Source of the DNA: Gelatoporia subvermispora B
Lineage: Eukaryota; Basidiomycota; Agaricomycetes; Polyporales; Gelatoporiaceae
Direction: 5' to 3'
Length of the DNA: 64,000 bases
Assembly (NCBI GenBank): GCA_000320605.2
Contig: KB445794.1
Coordinates: forward strand, 663,837-727,836
In this document: positions 45,723 to 57,623 of the stretch, piece after piece
How positions within the stretch are numbered: the stretch's first letter is position 1
Layout of the letters: each line of letters opens with the position of its first letter
The notes under the pieces: generated by a model
What the model saw: the letters and a program-made list of their open reading frames with translations, nothing else
Database searches by the model: none
Told to the model about the DNA's origin: nothing
Translations under genes and position numbers: made by a program

Positions 45723-47673
45723 ATGGCCGCCAACGGTGATGGTCTCCGGCAACGGAATGTCAACGGCAATGGAACCTCCCCTAAGTTTACCCCGACTGAG
45801 GAGGGCAGGAAACGTGATGAGATGCTGGACAAGCACACCGAGTATGTTCTGTCATTTGCTCGCGACTCGCTGATACGCCCAGCTAAAACCGGACCAGATA
45901 TGAATTCGGAGGACCTTGGGGCGTGGTTGCTATAATGACTGGCTTTCCCATCTTGATGTACTACCTCTGGATTTGTCTTGTCTTCTACGACGGCCAGCTG
46001 GTACATCCTAACTCGGTTGACGACATCAAGCCATTCCTGCTCCGCATGTGGGGGCATATTTGCGTGGTATGTTTGCTCTACGTCAACCCATCTACCGCTT
46101 TCTCACCCTGACGCACAGGACGCCAGCCCTAATGTCTATGCATGGAAAGTCTACACCGGATTGATCGTCTACCAGCTCGCCCTTGCCTGGATCATGCCCG
46201 GCTACATGCAAGAGGGTCTCCCGGTCCCTTCTCTCGGCTACAAGACGCTCATGTACAAGTGCAATGCCGTTTGGTGTGTTTATACAACCATGATCACTGC
46301 TACAGTCCTTCACTGGACTGGCATCTTCCGCATGACGGAGATCATCGACAACTTCGGGCACCTCATGACCGTCGCGATGATTTACGGCTTCGGCGTGGCA
46401 TTCGGGATGTACTTCTTGACCGTCGCAACGGGCAACCAGATTCGCATGTCCGGCAACTTTATATATGATGTCTTCATGGGCGCATGCTTGAACCCTCGCA
46501 TCGGTTCTGTCGACCTCAAGATGTGGCTGGAAGTCCGCATTCCTTGGGTCATTGTTTTCTTCATGTCTGTTTCCGGCGCGTGCAAACAGTACGAACAATT
46601 TGGCTACGTCACACCAGTGTGTCTGATATCTCACCTAAACCCGTGTCGCGTGACTGAAACGATTTCAGAATATGGCTTTCATGTGTTTGGCTACATGGCT
46701 GTATCTCAATGCCTGGTAAGCTCAGTTGCATATTACATATTCCGAAGCAACGTGATTTGACGATGGTATTCGTAGCGCCAAAGGTGAAGAGTGCATCCCT
46801 CAGACTTGGGACATGTACCACGAGAAGTAAGTCACGACACGTGGTCCGATGATCCTGTTGGCTAACTATTCCGAATAGGTGGGGATTCCTGGTGATCTTC
46901 TGGAACTTCGCCGGTGTACCATTCGTAAGTGTATTTTGCAGACTGAAGCCTCCAAATTGCTTACGTCAAGAAGTCCTACATCTACTCCGTTGTGTACATG
47001 GGGTCGCACGACCCTACCAAGTACCGCTTCTCCACTCCGACTTATGTTCTCCTCTTCGGCACTCTTCTGACTGCCTACTACATGTAAGTTCCATAGCCGG
47101 TCAGTTTAGCTATAATTGACCTGTTGATCGTAGCTGGGATACATCCATGTCGCAGAAGAGTCGCTTCAAGATGCAGACCCAAGGCATTACGACTTACCGC
47201 AAGACATTTCCCCAGCTTCCTTGGGGTACGCTCAAGAATCCGACGTACATCCAGACCGCCCATGGGTTAGTCATATCTTGTCGGTTGAATGCTGATCTCT
47301 AAAGACATGGCGTAGTAACCGTCTCCTGACCGACGGCTGGTGGAGGTACTCTCGCAAGCCTGTGAGTGAAGTATTCAGTTTTCCATTGATCGTGTGTTGA
47401 GCTTCCAAAAGAACTACGTCGCGGACTGGGTGATGAGTCTCACATGGGGACTGGTCATTGGTACTGCCACCCCGATTCCGTACTTCTACTCGGTGTTCTT
47501 CATCACCGTTCTGGTCCATCGCTGCAGCCGTGACTTTGAGAGGTTCGTTTGATTTCTGACAAAGTTGGGTCCCACGCTAACGCTATACCTGAAGGTGTGC
47601 TCTCAAGTATGGAAAAGACTGGGAGCGCTACTGCTCCGTCGTCAAGTACAAGTTCATACCCGGCATCTACTAG
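45723..47673 (+). CDS. ERG4: Delta(24(24(1)))-sterol reductase Erg4
   Basis: Last enzyme of ergosterol synthesis: NADPH-dependent reduction of the C24(28) double bond in the ER membrane. The start at 45723 gives [20 protein letters not shown]. After a soluble head ([20 protein letters not shown]) come about eight to nine membrane segments: [100 protein letters not shown] and [20 protein letters not shown]. Family signatures are present: [59 protein letters not shown] and the C-terminal [20 protein letters not shown]. The intact DGWW and C-terminal motifs point to an active enzyme. Exons are small, introns 50-60 bases. Erg24 is the nearest alternative, but the end motif is Erg4-like. Confidence 0.93.
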
Positions 47674-47852
47674 TCATGTAATGACTGCTTGCTACCTCGT
47701 AGTATCTCTATGATATTGCCCATACATACGACACGACGCAATCAATGTGGGCCAACAATTCTGCTAAAATGTTTGAGTGCGTTCGTGGTCTATTCGTCAT
47801 GCAATGTCTACGTGAAATGGTCGTAAGGTCGTGAAAATGTTGCGTTTCTAGT

Positions 47853-50800
47853 TCATCGTGACGATCTGGTCAATTGTATGAGCAGTTCCTCTATGCGCTT
47901 TTGCCTCTCCTCGATCTTGTCCAACCGCTTTTCCAGTCTGGTCCCACCAGATTCATCCTCGATTTGCTGCGCGGTCTCGCTTGGCTCCGTCGGCTCATCA
48001 GGGCTCTCGGATAGCGGTTGCTCCAGCACCGCGGAACGTGACTCCGGGCTGAGGAGGGGGAACCGCCGCGGACCGTTGTCGCCGTCTGAGGGCGGACGCC
48101 GATGCATAGACGACAGCCTGCGACGCGATGCCGGTCCGTAACTGACAAGCCCTGGCCCGGGTGGTTCCTGCTGAGGGAACTGATGGCCGTTCTGCGGCTG
48201 CTCCTCCTCCGCGGATGGTGTCTCGTCAATCGCCCACGGCCGGAAAACTTGTGCCAATGGGCTTGCTGCGCTTTGTGCAAGGTCGACGCCTCGGGTCACG
48301 ATAGAGTTGAGGCGGTGTCGGGGATGTTGGAGCGCTGCCCGCGGAGGCGATGCAGGCCCGGGGTGCTCCGTTTTGCGAGGCGAGGCCGAAAGCTGGGATG
48401 TCCCTGCGTTTCCCGTGGGACTGCTTCCAGGGGCGTGAGGTTGAGATTGCGAGGGCCGCCGTCGGGATGCTTGTGACAACCGTCGCCGACCAATGTCAAT
48501 CGCCGGTGGTCCATCAGTCTCCCGTATATCTAGAGCACTGTCCTGGTACTCCTCGTCAAGCTGCTCCTCGAGTTCAAAGATCTGTCCCAACCGTCAGTAC
48601 CCATAGGGCGATAGAAGTGTCGACAGAATCTCACGGCATCAATGTCAGCACCAGGTCCAGTCAACCCCTCGAAGAACGCTGTACAATGCCTCGATCAGAG
48701 AAAAATCTCGAAACAACAGTAGAACTTACTGAGACGCTTGAGGTGTCTCGGCAATGTGTCCAAGAGCTTCTCAGCTGCGGCCGTAAACGTTTCATAGAAG
48801 GTGAATGCTCCACTCTTCTGTGCTTGACGCTCGTACAACGAGATCAAGAGCAGGATAGGGAAACTCGTGAGTCTGTTTAGAACAAATATGATGAGACATT
48901 TCGTGCAATAACCCATGGTGATGAGTTGCCGAACGTACCGAATCATGAAGACATTAACCTGGTGATATGTTGGCGGTGAGTATGATATATCATAGGAGAC
49001 TGATGGCCACTACCTTGTGGAACCATCGAGGGGTAAGTATGTAGCTTGCTGGTAACATCATGCATAGCGCCAATAGATTCACTGGAGGTTGGTATGAGAA
49101 CAAAGAGTCTGCCTTGACACTGACGGAAGGTGAGTCGTCATCTGCGAGATTGTTGAGACTGCATCCGTACCCCTCAATCGTTAACACTGCTCTGCGGAAC
49201 ATGACCTGTGATGACCGTCAATTTCGAACAGTGATGCAGGGTGCCATATCTTACTTCAGCGGTCGCATCTTCGTTGATTGTCGCAAATGTGTTCGATAAT
49301 ATCTATGATATTTTTTCAAAACTCTGTGATGTCGCCATGCTCAATAAATTGTGAATTACCGAAACCAAGACTGTGAGATTCTCAAGTTAGCTCAGAAGAT
49401 TTGTCGTCATATGTGCTACTCACCGGTAAGTAACAATGTGTTACTCAGGCATGCATAGGTCACGATAATCACGGGACCCCATACAATGTGGAATGCGGCT
49501 ACAAGAGTCAGCATCAGACTGAAAGGAAACTTGAAGCACGTACCTGCATTCTCAAAGAGACTTGCGTCCAAACCAAACCACAGGTCAAGCATCCACCACG
49601 CAATCTGCCTAGGTACAAATGAGTCTCAACGTCTACAGCACATTATACTCAACTTACCCAGCGGACCATCTATCGCTACAGTCACCAGTCAGTATAGGCG
49701 TCATAATATACAATTTAATACCAACTCTAGATGATTCCGACTCAACCTGAAGCGATAAAAGACATGTGAGTTACAATCATCCGATACCCAAACGAGGCTC
49801 ACATACGTCCAGAGAGCATACAGGAAGCCACCGAAGCAGAACACAGCTATACACATGAGCACTACGAATTGCGCGATCATGGCACGCAGCGAGAGGACCA
49901 TGACGTTATTCTTCAACGTGACAAAGGCCAATCTAGATGCAGACCCTAAGCACATGATAGCTCACAGGAGATGTATGTCTGACCGAGGAAACATGAGTAC
50001 CGCGATGACGGCCAGAAAGTCGATCCCAGCATCTCGGGCCCAGTTGCCTGCTTCAGTTAGTTAAAGTCTGAGAACCGGAACCTAGAATGGTCCTCACGAT
50101 GGTTATAAATTCCAATAAGACGGAGTAGCGCATATGTGCAGTATAGAGTTACGAAGGCGAGGTCGAAGCCGTTCTACGAGAGGGCGACTGAAGTCAGGAT
50201 ACCTTCAAGACTCGATCACGCATTGGAACGTACCCAAGTTCCCTTGAAAAACACTGATGAATCAAGGTCAAAAATTTCAAACTCAAGGTATGAGGGACTG
50301 ACTGACCCTTGATACCATGCTCCTGCATTGCTGCCACCTTTTCAAGGGTAAACCCAAGCGCATATATCATGAAGACTCCTTCAAAGATATTGATAGTCTC
50401 CTTTTGATTGTACTCGAGCGCGAGCACGAACAGAATGAAGAGGATCAAGAAACTGGGAAGGAGAGTTCAATGGGTTGTCGTTGACTCTATAAGATACATA
50501 CTTGGTATATTCTAGAACAGATCGGATTGCGGGTACTTTGAGACTACGATACATACGTCAGCTGACAGTTGCTGATTACGGTCACTCTGCAACTAACCGG
50601 TAGTGATCCAGTAATGCGGCTTTGCGTGGATTATAGAAGTGTATCGGAGTCCTCTTGTACGTCTGCAGAGTATTATGATCAGGTGACACTTATATGCTTG
50701 GACCCAGAGATGAAGCACGCACATCTGAGAGAATGGAGCGGCTACTCTCGGCCTGATAGACAATTTTCCCGCTACGCGAGTGAGGGAGTATGCCATAAAC

Positions 50801-51596
50801 TGCTGCAAGGCATCCTTACCTCCATATTCCATCAATAACCTTTTGACATGCAGAACTTTTGATGAAGCGCTTTGCTTGACTGATGATAGCCATCTCGATA
50901 GCATTGCCTACACGCTCCTCGAGGTCGTCGTCCTGCTGCTCCCTAGCGCGTTGCAGAATGTCATCCGGGGCACCCGAATAAACTGGCCAAGTAGTCGTAA
51001 TGACCAACGCCAAATTGAGCACACTCTCGGCGTGCTCGCGCAACGTGCTAATGGCCAGGATTTCACACAGGGCCGCTCGGGTGCGGGAGAGCGCCGCAGT
51101 GCTCAGGTGGCGATCGCGGAAAAAGTAGACTCTGTTGAGCAGGAGACAAAAGACGACGGACAGATTCCCTTCGCGTTGGACAGCATTGTACTTGTCTTGC
51201 AAGGGTCGAATCAGGGTGTATGTGAGGTCGGGGGCAGTCAGCTAGAGAGGAGACTTGAGAATACTCGCATTCCTGCGTAGAGTGACTCTTCTTACGGCTT
51301 CGTACGATAGAGGGGTATCTTGACTACATGTCGATTCATGCACAACGCCGCGAAAGATGGACGGGACATACCTATGTAATACTGTATGCGACGAAACGCA
51401 GACCATCAGGACGTCTTCCGGAGACAATATCTGATTGGCAGTCACCATTATATCCTACATCCTGACGTTGAAAAGACGCGTATTCATAAAGAAAGTATCC
51501 ACTGACCGCACGGATCATCTGAATGACGGGATATACTTCCGTTGCGTCCACTTGGTCGCGTAGCAGGGGCTGCCGTTCCGGAGGTGCCTCCGACAT
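47853..51596 (-). CDS. YVC1: TRP-like vacuolar calcium channel (Yvc1 type)
   Basis: Resembles the fungal TRPY channel Yvc1, which releases Ca2+ from the vacuole on osmotic or oxidative stress. The ATG at 51596 gives MSEAPPERQPLLRDQ; PLL may act as a vacuolar sorting signal. The N-terminal cytosolic helical part contains LSTAALSRTRAALCEILAIS and LEERVGNAIEMAIISQAKRF. The membrane part (about 49000-50560) includes ILFILFVLALEYNQKE, FEGVFMIYALGFTLEKVAAM, GFDLAFVTLYCTYALLRLIG, DFLAVIAVLMFPRLAFVTLK, LSLRAMIAQFVVLMCIAVFC and LSNTLLLTVLVSILSNTFAT. The conserved post-channel part is NLLALCMMLPASYILTPRWF and LTSFPILLLISLYERQ. The C-terminal tail is acidic and then a coiled coil (RLEKRLDKIEERQKRIEELL). 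Exons are very small in the membrane part. Convergent with ERG4 (179 bases). Confidence 0.82.
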
Positions 51597-52401
51597 GTTA
51601 GCCACTGACTGACTCCTACACCAGCGGAATAAAAGGCCTTCAGTTATCAATTGTCAAGAGCAAGGTGCACCTGAGCGACGAATGACGGAGGGAAGGCCGG
51701 TGGCGGCGGCGTATGAGTGGAACTGAAATTCCCGGCCACCTCGAGGCATTGGGGCAACCCCTAACCTCGCAGCACATCTTCACGTGCGACGTCGCGACTC
51801 GCGTGCACGCGTCAGTCACGTGCTGGAGACCAAAATCACTTGGAGGCGCGACGCAGCGACTCGCGAGCACCCCCCCTGCCTGAGTCAACGGCAAATCCTA
51901 CGTAGAGTTTTGCGACACTGCATATTTGCCCGTGGTAAGGGTACGCTCTATATCTGCGATTTTTTGCGATGTCGACATGGGGTCCCATTGAGAGTCCTTC
52001 TATATAAGGCAACCTGCTTTCTCAATTAGGAGATTTATCATATCCCGAGGTCGCGTTTCAACTCCGTACGGACTGCACTTCAAACTCCACTCAGCCGTTT
52101 GAATTATGCTGTACCCGTAATCTCATGTTCATACCACGTGTTCCCCGATGTCGCGCAGAGATTATGATGTTCACGCTGCCACGCTACGAGCCAGAACTGA
52201 ACCCAAAGCAGAACATCCCTGCACTATAATCCTGCTGCCACAGACCCCCGGATAAACTGAGATATGTTGAGAGATACATATAGCTTTTCTAGAGAGCTAA
52301 GAGAATTCGGCCAAGAGTCATAGCGGTAGCCAAGGCGGTATATACATCACTTTCGGGCAAATATTAGATCCATATACGTCCCCTTCGATCTCGTACTAAT
52401 T
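51597..52401. other. Intergenic: YVC1 promoter and PMT 3' region
   Basis: 805 bases between two minus-strand genes. TATATAAG at 52001-52008 is a good TATA on the plus strand and reads CTTATATA on the minus strand, where it lies 405 bases before the YVC1 start. No reading frame of note follows on the plus strand before the PMT 3' end. Confidence 0.45.
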
Positions 52402-55274
52402 CTACACTACTTCGCCCGTCTCCTTCGCCTGGAAGTGGAGGAGCCATGTGGTAAGAAGTCGCTTGCTATTCACTGTCTCACCATCCAGTCTTCGAAGCAA
52501 GTTGTCAGCACGTTTCCCTCTTGAAACTGGAGAGAATCACTCACCCAGGTGTCCCGTAGGTCACAGGAGCGAGGTACAAGAATAGGCCGAGCATCACAAC
52601 CGCGAAGACGCCGACGATGATCGGGCCTCTCGTACCAAGGTCAGCATACGTGCGTTCACGGATTCTGGACCGCTGCATCTGCGGGCCAGGGATAGAAATG
52701 GGGTAGTTGACTGTCTCCGAGAGGACAAAGCTCAGCATGGCGCCGGCAATAAGGGCAGACACCAGGTGTGAGGGCAGATAGTGGTGCAAGAAGAGCTGAC
52801 GGCCCATCAGGAAGAAGGGGAAGTAGTGCACCGCCCAGAAGATGAAGAAAAATCCGACCGAATTCCACAGGCGGTTCATGACGGCTGTAGGGCAACGTCG
52901 CTTTAGCAAGTTCGACAGTACTGGGCACGAAGTGCCCACTTACGTTCAGGAAGTGTCTCAATGCCACGGCGCCGCACTACAATGCTGGCGAGCGTAATGC
53001 CCGAATACAGAGAGAGTGCCCCAACGCAGGTCCACCATCCGATCAAGTTTCCAATGAGGTAGATCTGCTTCTGATCGGCATTCGCCGTCCAGAAGCTGAT
53101 ACCACTGATCAAGAAAGGCCAATTGATTGGATTGCTTGCGTATGGGTGCGATGCTGTGAGAGCGACGTTGTGCTGAAGCATACTGAGTTGTAGCTCGGCG
53201 AACTTCTTGAAGAAATTACGCTTCTTAGGAGGCGTATCCGGTTTGTCGCCTACACGATCTTTGAAATCATCGCCAGCTACCCAGTGGTCAGTGCGTTGTA
53301 TATGGGCAGACAAAGGCACACGTACTCTCGTCAGCTATGATCTGATGAACGAACCACACGGCTGTTTTGTCCATTATGTTCTTATTACCATTGACTTCCT
53401 GTTGCTTGAAGGCCCAGTCTGGTAGCTGCTTCGTGTGCGTCCACATCGCCACTTTCGTCTTCACGTGGATGAGACGGAAGTGACCAGACTTGCTCTTCCA
53501 CGCTTCACCCTCATGTCCATCGACAAGCTTCATCTGGAAAAGCGTGTCGTTGTATTTAGCCTGATCATCCTTTTTCGCAGTCGTGAACTCCTCGTTCGTC
53601 GGCATCAGTGGTGAAGCGACGTCGTGGGCGAGTAGCACGGTATCGGTAGCGACGTGGAGGAGCTGAATGACATCGTCATGGCGAACAATGCGCCCACGAC
53701 CAGTCTCAGGAAGAGCTTTGGTCGGGATCACCTGCCAGTAGTTGTTCGGGTCATCGTGGCCATAACCAGTCACTTGTTGTCCTGGTATTACTGTGAGCAC
53801 TATGTGCAGATTCGCTGATTTCAATATCACCTTGACTACTGATGCGGCCGTCATCGTACTTGAGAGGGTAACGCTCAGGATGCGAGTGTAAGAATACGCC
53901 AGTGTCCTTATGCTTTATAGCAAGGGTATCAAAATACCGGATTTCTAGAGTCCTAGGTCAAATACAGAACCAGAGCAGATATCACCAACATACCTTGGCT
54001 GTTGAGTAATAATTCATTGCCTTTCAGCGTCTCCTGGAATGCTGGGCTCATGAAGCTATCTCCAGGCCCGCTGTTCGAGAGAATAGCCAGATGAACCCAG
54101 AAGAAGAACAAGTAAAGGGTGATAGGTAAGACAATGAACCCAGCAGCTCTAGCAAAGAAATGTTTTGTGAAATATTCCTAGGTCCAACATCGTGTCATGA
54201 CGGCATCAACAACATAGCTTGTCATACTCACCATGCTGCGGCCCTTCCTGTAGTCTAGAATATCCCAAAGATCAACTATCACGGCAATACCAACTGCAAC
54301 GACAGTGAGGATTCCGTTGACTTTGGATGCCCACGTGCATGCCATGAACGTTCCAGTAGCAATAAGCCATCCCCACCATTGGAGAGTGAAGTCCCTATCC
54401 TATCGTTAGTCATGGCTGAAACTTCAGGCATTTCTGACGCACTGGTATCGCAGTTTCCTAAAGCGGATGTAGGAGTACATCGTCATCGTCATGAAGAAGA
54501 TCAAGGTCGCGTCAAGCAGAATCAAGCGGGATTGAGCAATGTGTGCGTTGTCTGGCGGTGAACTATACTGAGTTGGGCGCACTGAGAACGCCGCTCATGA
54601 ACTCACCGAAGAGGACAATGCACGCAGAGAAAGCAGCCACAATCGTCGAGTAGCCGCATTCCTTCATGATCGCGTAGACCAAGGGGACCGTCAGGCTTCC
54701 GAGGATGGCTGGAAGTGCTCGCATGCCGACGTAGGGGACATGTGCCTCCGAGTAGTTGTCACCGATGTTGTCAAACGGGAATTTGCCGTCATAGCCCACG
54801 AACCAGCCCGCCAAACCAAACAGCATCTTCGCGAGTGGTGGGTGCACATCGAAGTAGTATTGTCGCTGGATGTAGTGCGACGCGAACTTGCCAAAGTGGA
54901 CCTCGTCAAAGCTGGAGAGAGATACGGTGAGGATGATGACACGTCAGTGCGTGGGGGCAGTTAACGTACACGACCTCGTCGGGGTGGTTGATTTTGTAGA
55001 AACGGGTAGCAAAGGCGAGGGCGGTTAAGACGCCAACAACAGCCATGCTTGCCTTCTCATTGTCTAACGCTTTTTCGAGCTCGCTGCGATTTGTCTAATA
55101 TTGGTACGATCGACTTGTGAGTGCAATGTGCGGAAGCTAACACGTGTCACGTACCGGATTTTGAGGGCTGATATTATAGTCATCGTCGTCGTGCTCAATG
55201 GCGGTGATGTCGGTGGCCGCAGTAGCCTTCTCTGCTCGTCTTTGCCGCAACCGCGAGCTCGACGCCTCCGACAT
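52402..55274 (-). CDS. Protein O-mannosyltransferase (PMT family, GT39)
   Basis: ER-membrane enzyme that transfers mannose from dolichyl-phosphate-mannose to Ser/Thr of secretory proteins. The ATG at 55274 gives MSEASSSRLRQRRAEKATAA. The first luminal loop holds FDEVHFGKFASHYIQRQYYF and DVHPPLAKMLFGLAGWFVG, with the essential Asp-Glu pair. Membrane helices follow, with AHIAQSRLILLDATLIFFMT and RAAGFIVLPITLYLFFFWVH. A luminal MIR region begins at LHSHPERYPLKYDDGRISSQ and QQVTGYGHDDPNNYWQVIP. Further blocks: LMPTNEEFTTAKKDD, FRLIHVKTKVAMWTHTKQLP, WAFKQQEVNGNK. The C-terminal multi-pass half contains FIFWAVHYFPFFLMGRQLFL and HHYLPSHL. The last exon reads LDGETVNSKRLLTTWLLHFQ. Subfamily is between PMT1 and PMT4 types and not decided here. 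Divergent from PRP4, 210 bases apart. Confidence 0.93.
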
Positions 55275-55430
55275 GGTCGGTGAGAGATCACGTTCAAGTG
55301 CTAGCGTGCGACCGTTGCCGAGCGCAGCAGTGTCCAGAGTCCCGATTTGGATCTAAGGCTGTTGCCAAATAGAGTACAACAACGCCTATGCAAGCGCTTA
55401 CGATCCTTACGCGCCACGATCTGTGCACAA

Positions 55431-55452
55431 CCTCGAGTATCCCTCGAGTATC
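55431..55452 (+). repeat. 11-bp tandem duplication in the PRP4 leader
   Basis: CCTCGAGTATC occurs twice in direct succession, followed by a diverged third start (CCTCATC). It lies 33-54 bases before the PRP4 start codon, between the PMT and PRP4 starts. Likely local slippage. Confidence 0.8.
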
Positions 55453-55484
55453 CCTCATCAATATCCTCCTCTTTAGCTTCAACA

Positions 55485-57494
55485 ATGTCGGAACTGACGT
55501 TGGACACACTCATTGATGACCAAAGCTATCTTAGCTCGGAGCGCGCGCGGATAGAGAACAAGGTCATCTTGGACGAGCTAGAGCGCAAGAAGAAGGCCAG
55601 GAGTCTTGCCGTCCCCACAGATGACAATCGTGTAAAGGGCAGGTTACGAGAGATCGGAGAACCAATTACGCTGTTCGGAGAGCGCGTATGTGCATACTCT
55701 GTAGCTAGTCGGGATCGCTGACCCGTTATCCAGGCGGCAGATCGTCGAGACCGTCTAATCTATGTCCTGTCCCAAATAAATGCTGCTCGGGGGGAGGATG
55801 CCATGGAAGTGGAGGAGGAAAGCTCTGAAGAGAGTGAGGAGGAGGTAAGCATGCCGCACGGAACATACCGGCCGTAGAACTGACGGGATGCACGCGCAAC
55901 GCAGGTCGAGGAATTCTACACCCCAGGGTCGCTCGAGTTGTTGGAGGCTCGACGACGGATAGCGGAGTACTCTCTGCCCAGGTTGGATTTCCGCTCCCGA
56001 TAGGTGGACTACAGAGACAGGTGCTTACTGCGTCCTCTTTTCTTTCTGTGTTCCCTTGTAGAGCTCAAAAACGAGTCGCTCAGCAGCGAATAGACAGCAA
56101 GTTACCCCTCGGGCGGATTATAGATATCCGCAAGAAGGTCTTTGCGGACGTCAAAGTGAGTACCATATTGTATACTAGCTGCATCCTGACTTCATGCCTC
56201 AACCCTTATGACAGAACTTCGCGAACTTGGGTTCTCAGATTGGCGATGAGCGACCCATTTCACAAGTGCGCTTCTCACCAAATAGTCAGTACTTGGCAAC
56301 CGGCAGTTGGTCGGGAAATGTCAAGTTGTGGAACATACCATCTTGCACACCTGTCCGCACCTTCCGAGGTGTGTCCTGTCATCGGCACACCATGCCTATA
56401 ATCTAAACGTGCCGTCGTCAGGACACTCTGATCGCGTTGGAGGAGTCGCATGGCACCCTCGAGCAACGATCTCACAAAGTGAAGATACTGTCAACCTCGT
56501 TAGCGGCGCCGGTGACATGACAGTCAACCTATGGTCACTCAACAGGTATATACAGTCACATCGCGTGCGTATTGGGTTGCCATTTATCATCACTGAATGC
56601 AGCGAAACACCTCTCTCCACTATGAAAGGCCATGCGGACCGTGTATGTCGTGTCGCCTTCCACCCTTCCGGTGACTACATCGCTAGTGCCAGTTTTGATA
56701 CAACGTGGCGTCTGTGGGATGTTGCAACATCAAAAGAGTTACTGTTGCAAGAAGGCCACTCGAAGGAGGTCTACACGGTGGAGTTCCAGGAGGATGGTGC
56801 TCTTGCTGCATCTGGGTAAGTGAGTACCTGCGCAGATGTCAGCTGCAGATCTGATCCAAGTGTCACACAGAGGTCTTGACGCGATAGGCCGAGTGTGGGA
56901 CCTGCGGACGGGTCGGACAGCGATGGTACTCGACGGACACGTGCAAGCCATCTTTGCAATTACTTTTTCACCAAATGGGTAAGTGGACCACATCGCAGGG
57001 AATCACCGAAGTGTACTGACCCCAATCTCGCGACTAGATACCAAATTGCAACTGGTTCCGGCGATGATACCGTTCGGATATGGGACATGCGTTCTCTGAG
57101 AGCATTATACACCATCCCAGCACACATGTCTAACGTCTCCGACGTCCGCTTCTTCCGGGGCGACGACCTCCTCACGCGCACCGATAACAGCACACCTGAT
57201 GTTGTCATGAACGGTAGCGACGTGAAAGATGAGGACGAGAAGCCCGACATGGCCGACACACAGGCCAAGGAAGAGTGGAAGTATCGCTCTGGCCTATACC
57301 TCGCTAGTGCTGGTTATGACGGCTTCGTCAAGCTTTGGAGTGCGGATGACTGGCAGCTGCTGCGCACGCTGCCGACAGACGGTGGAAAGGTTATGTCGGT
57401 GGACCTCTCGAACGACGCAAAATACCTCGCGTCGGGCACATACAACCGCAACTTCCAGCTCTTCGCGCCAGAGGAGATTGCGGGGCCGATCTAG
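55485..57494 (+). CDS. PRP4: U4/U6 snRNP splicing factor Prp4 (WD40)
   Basis: Component of the U4/U6 di-snRNP that works with Prp3 in spliceosome assembly. The start at 55485 gives [20 protein letters not shown]. The SFM (splicing factor motif) domain is [20 protein letters not shown] followed by [17 protein letters not shown]. An acidic stretch ([16 protein letters not shown]) and [20 protein letters not shown] lead to helical [20 protein letters not shown]. Seven WD40-type blades follow: [110 protein letters not shown] and [20 protein letters not shown]. There is an acidic insert of about 40 residues in the sixth blade. Stop at 57492-57494. Short introns cut most blades. Confidence 0.93.
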
Positions 57495-57623
57495 ACCGTG
57501 TATTGCAGAACAACACGTTCTTGTAGGCATAGTAATAAATGCTATGGAGTAAGGATACAGTGGTGTTGCGAGTATATCAATGATAGTCATGAGCGTTTCG
57601 TGCAGCATGTAGTCCGAAGCATA

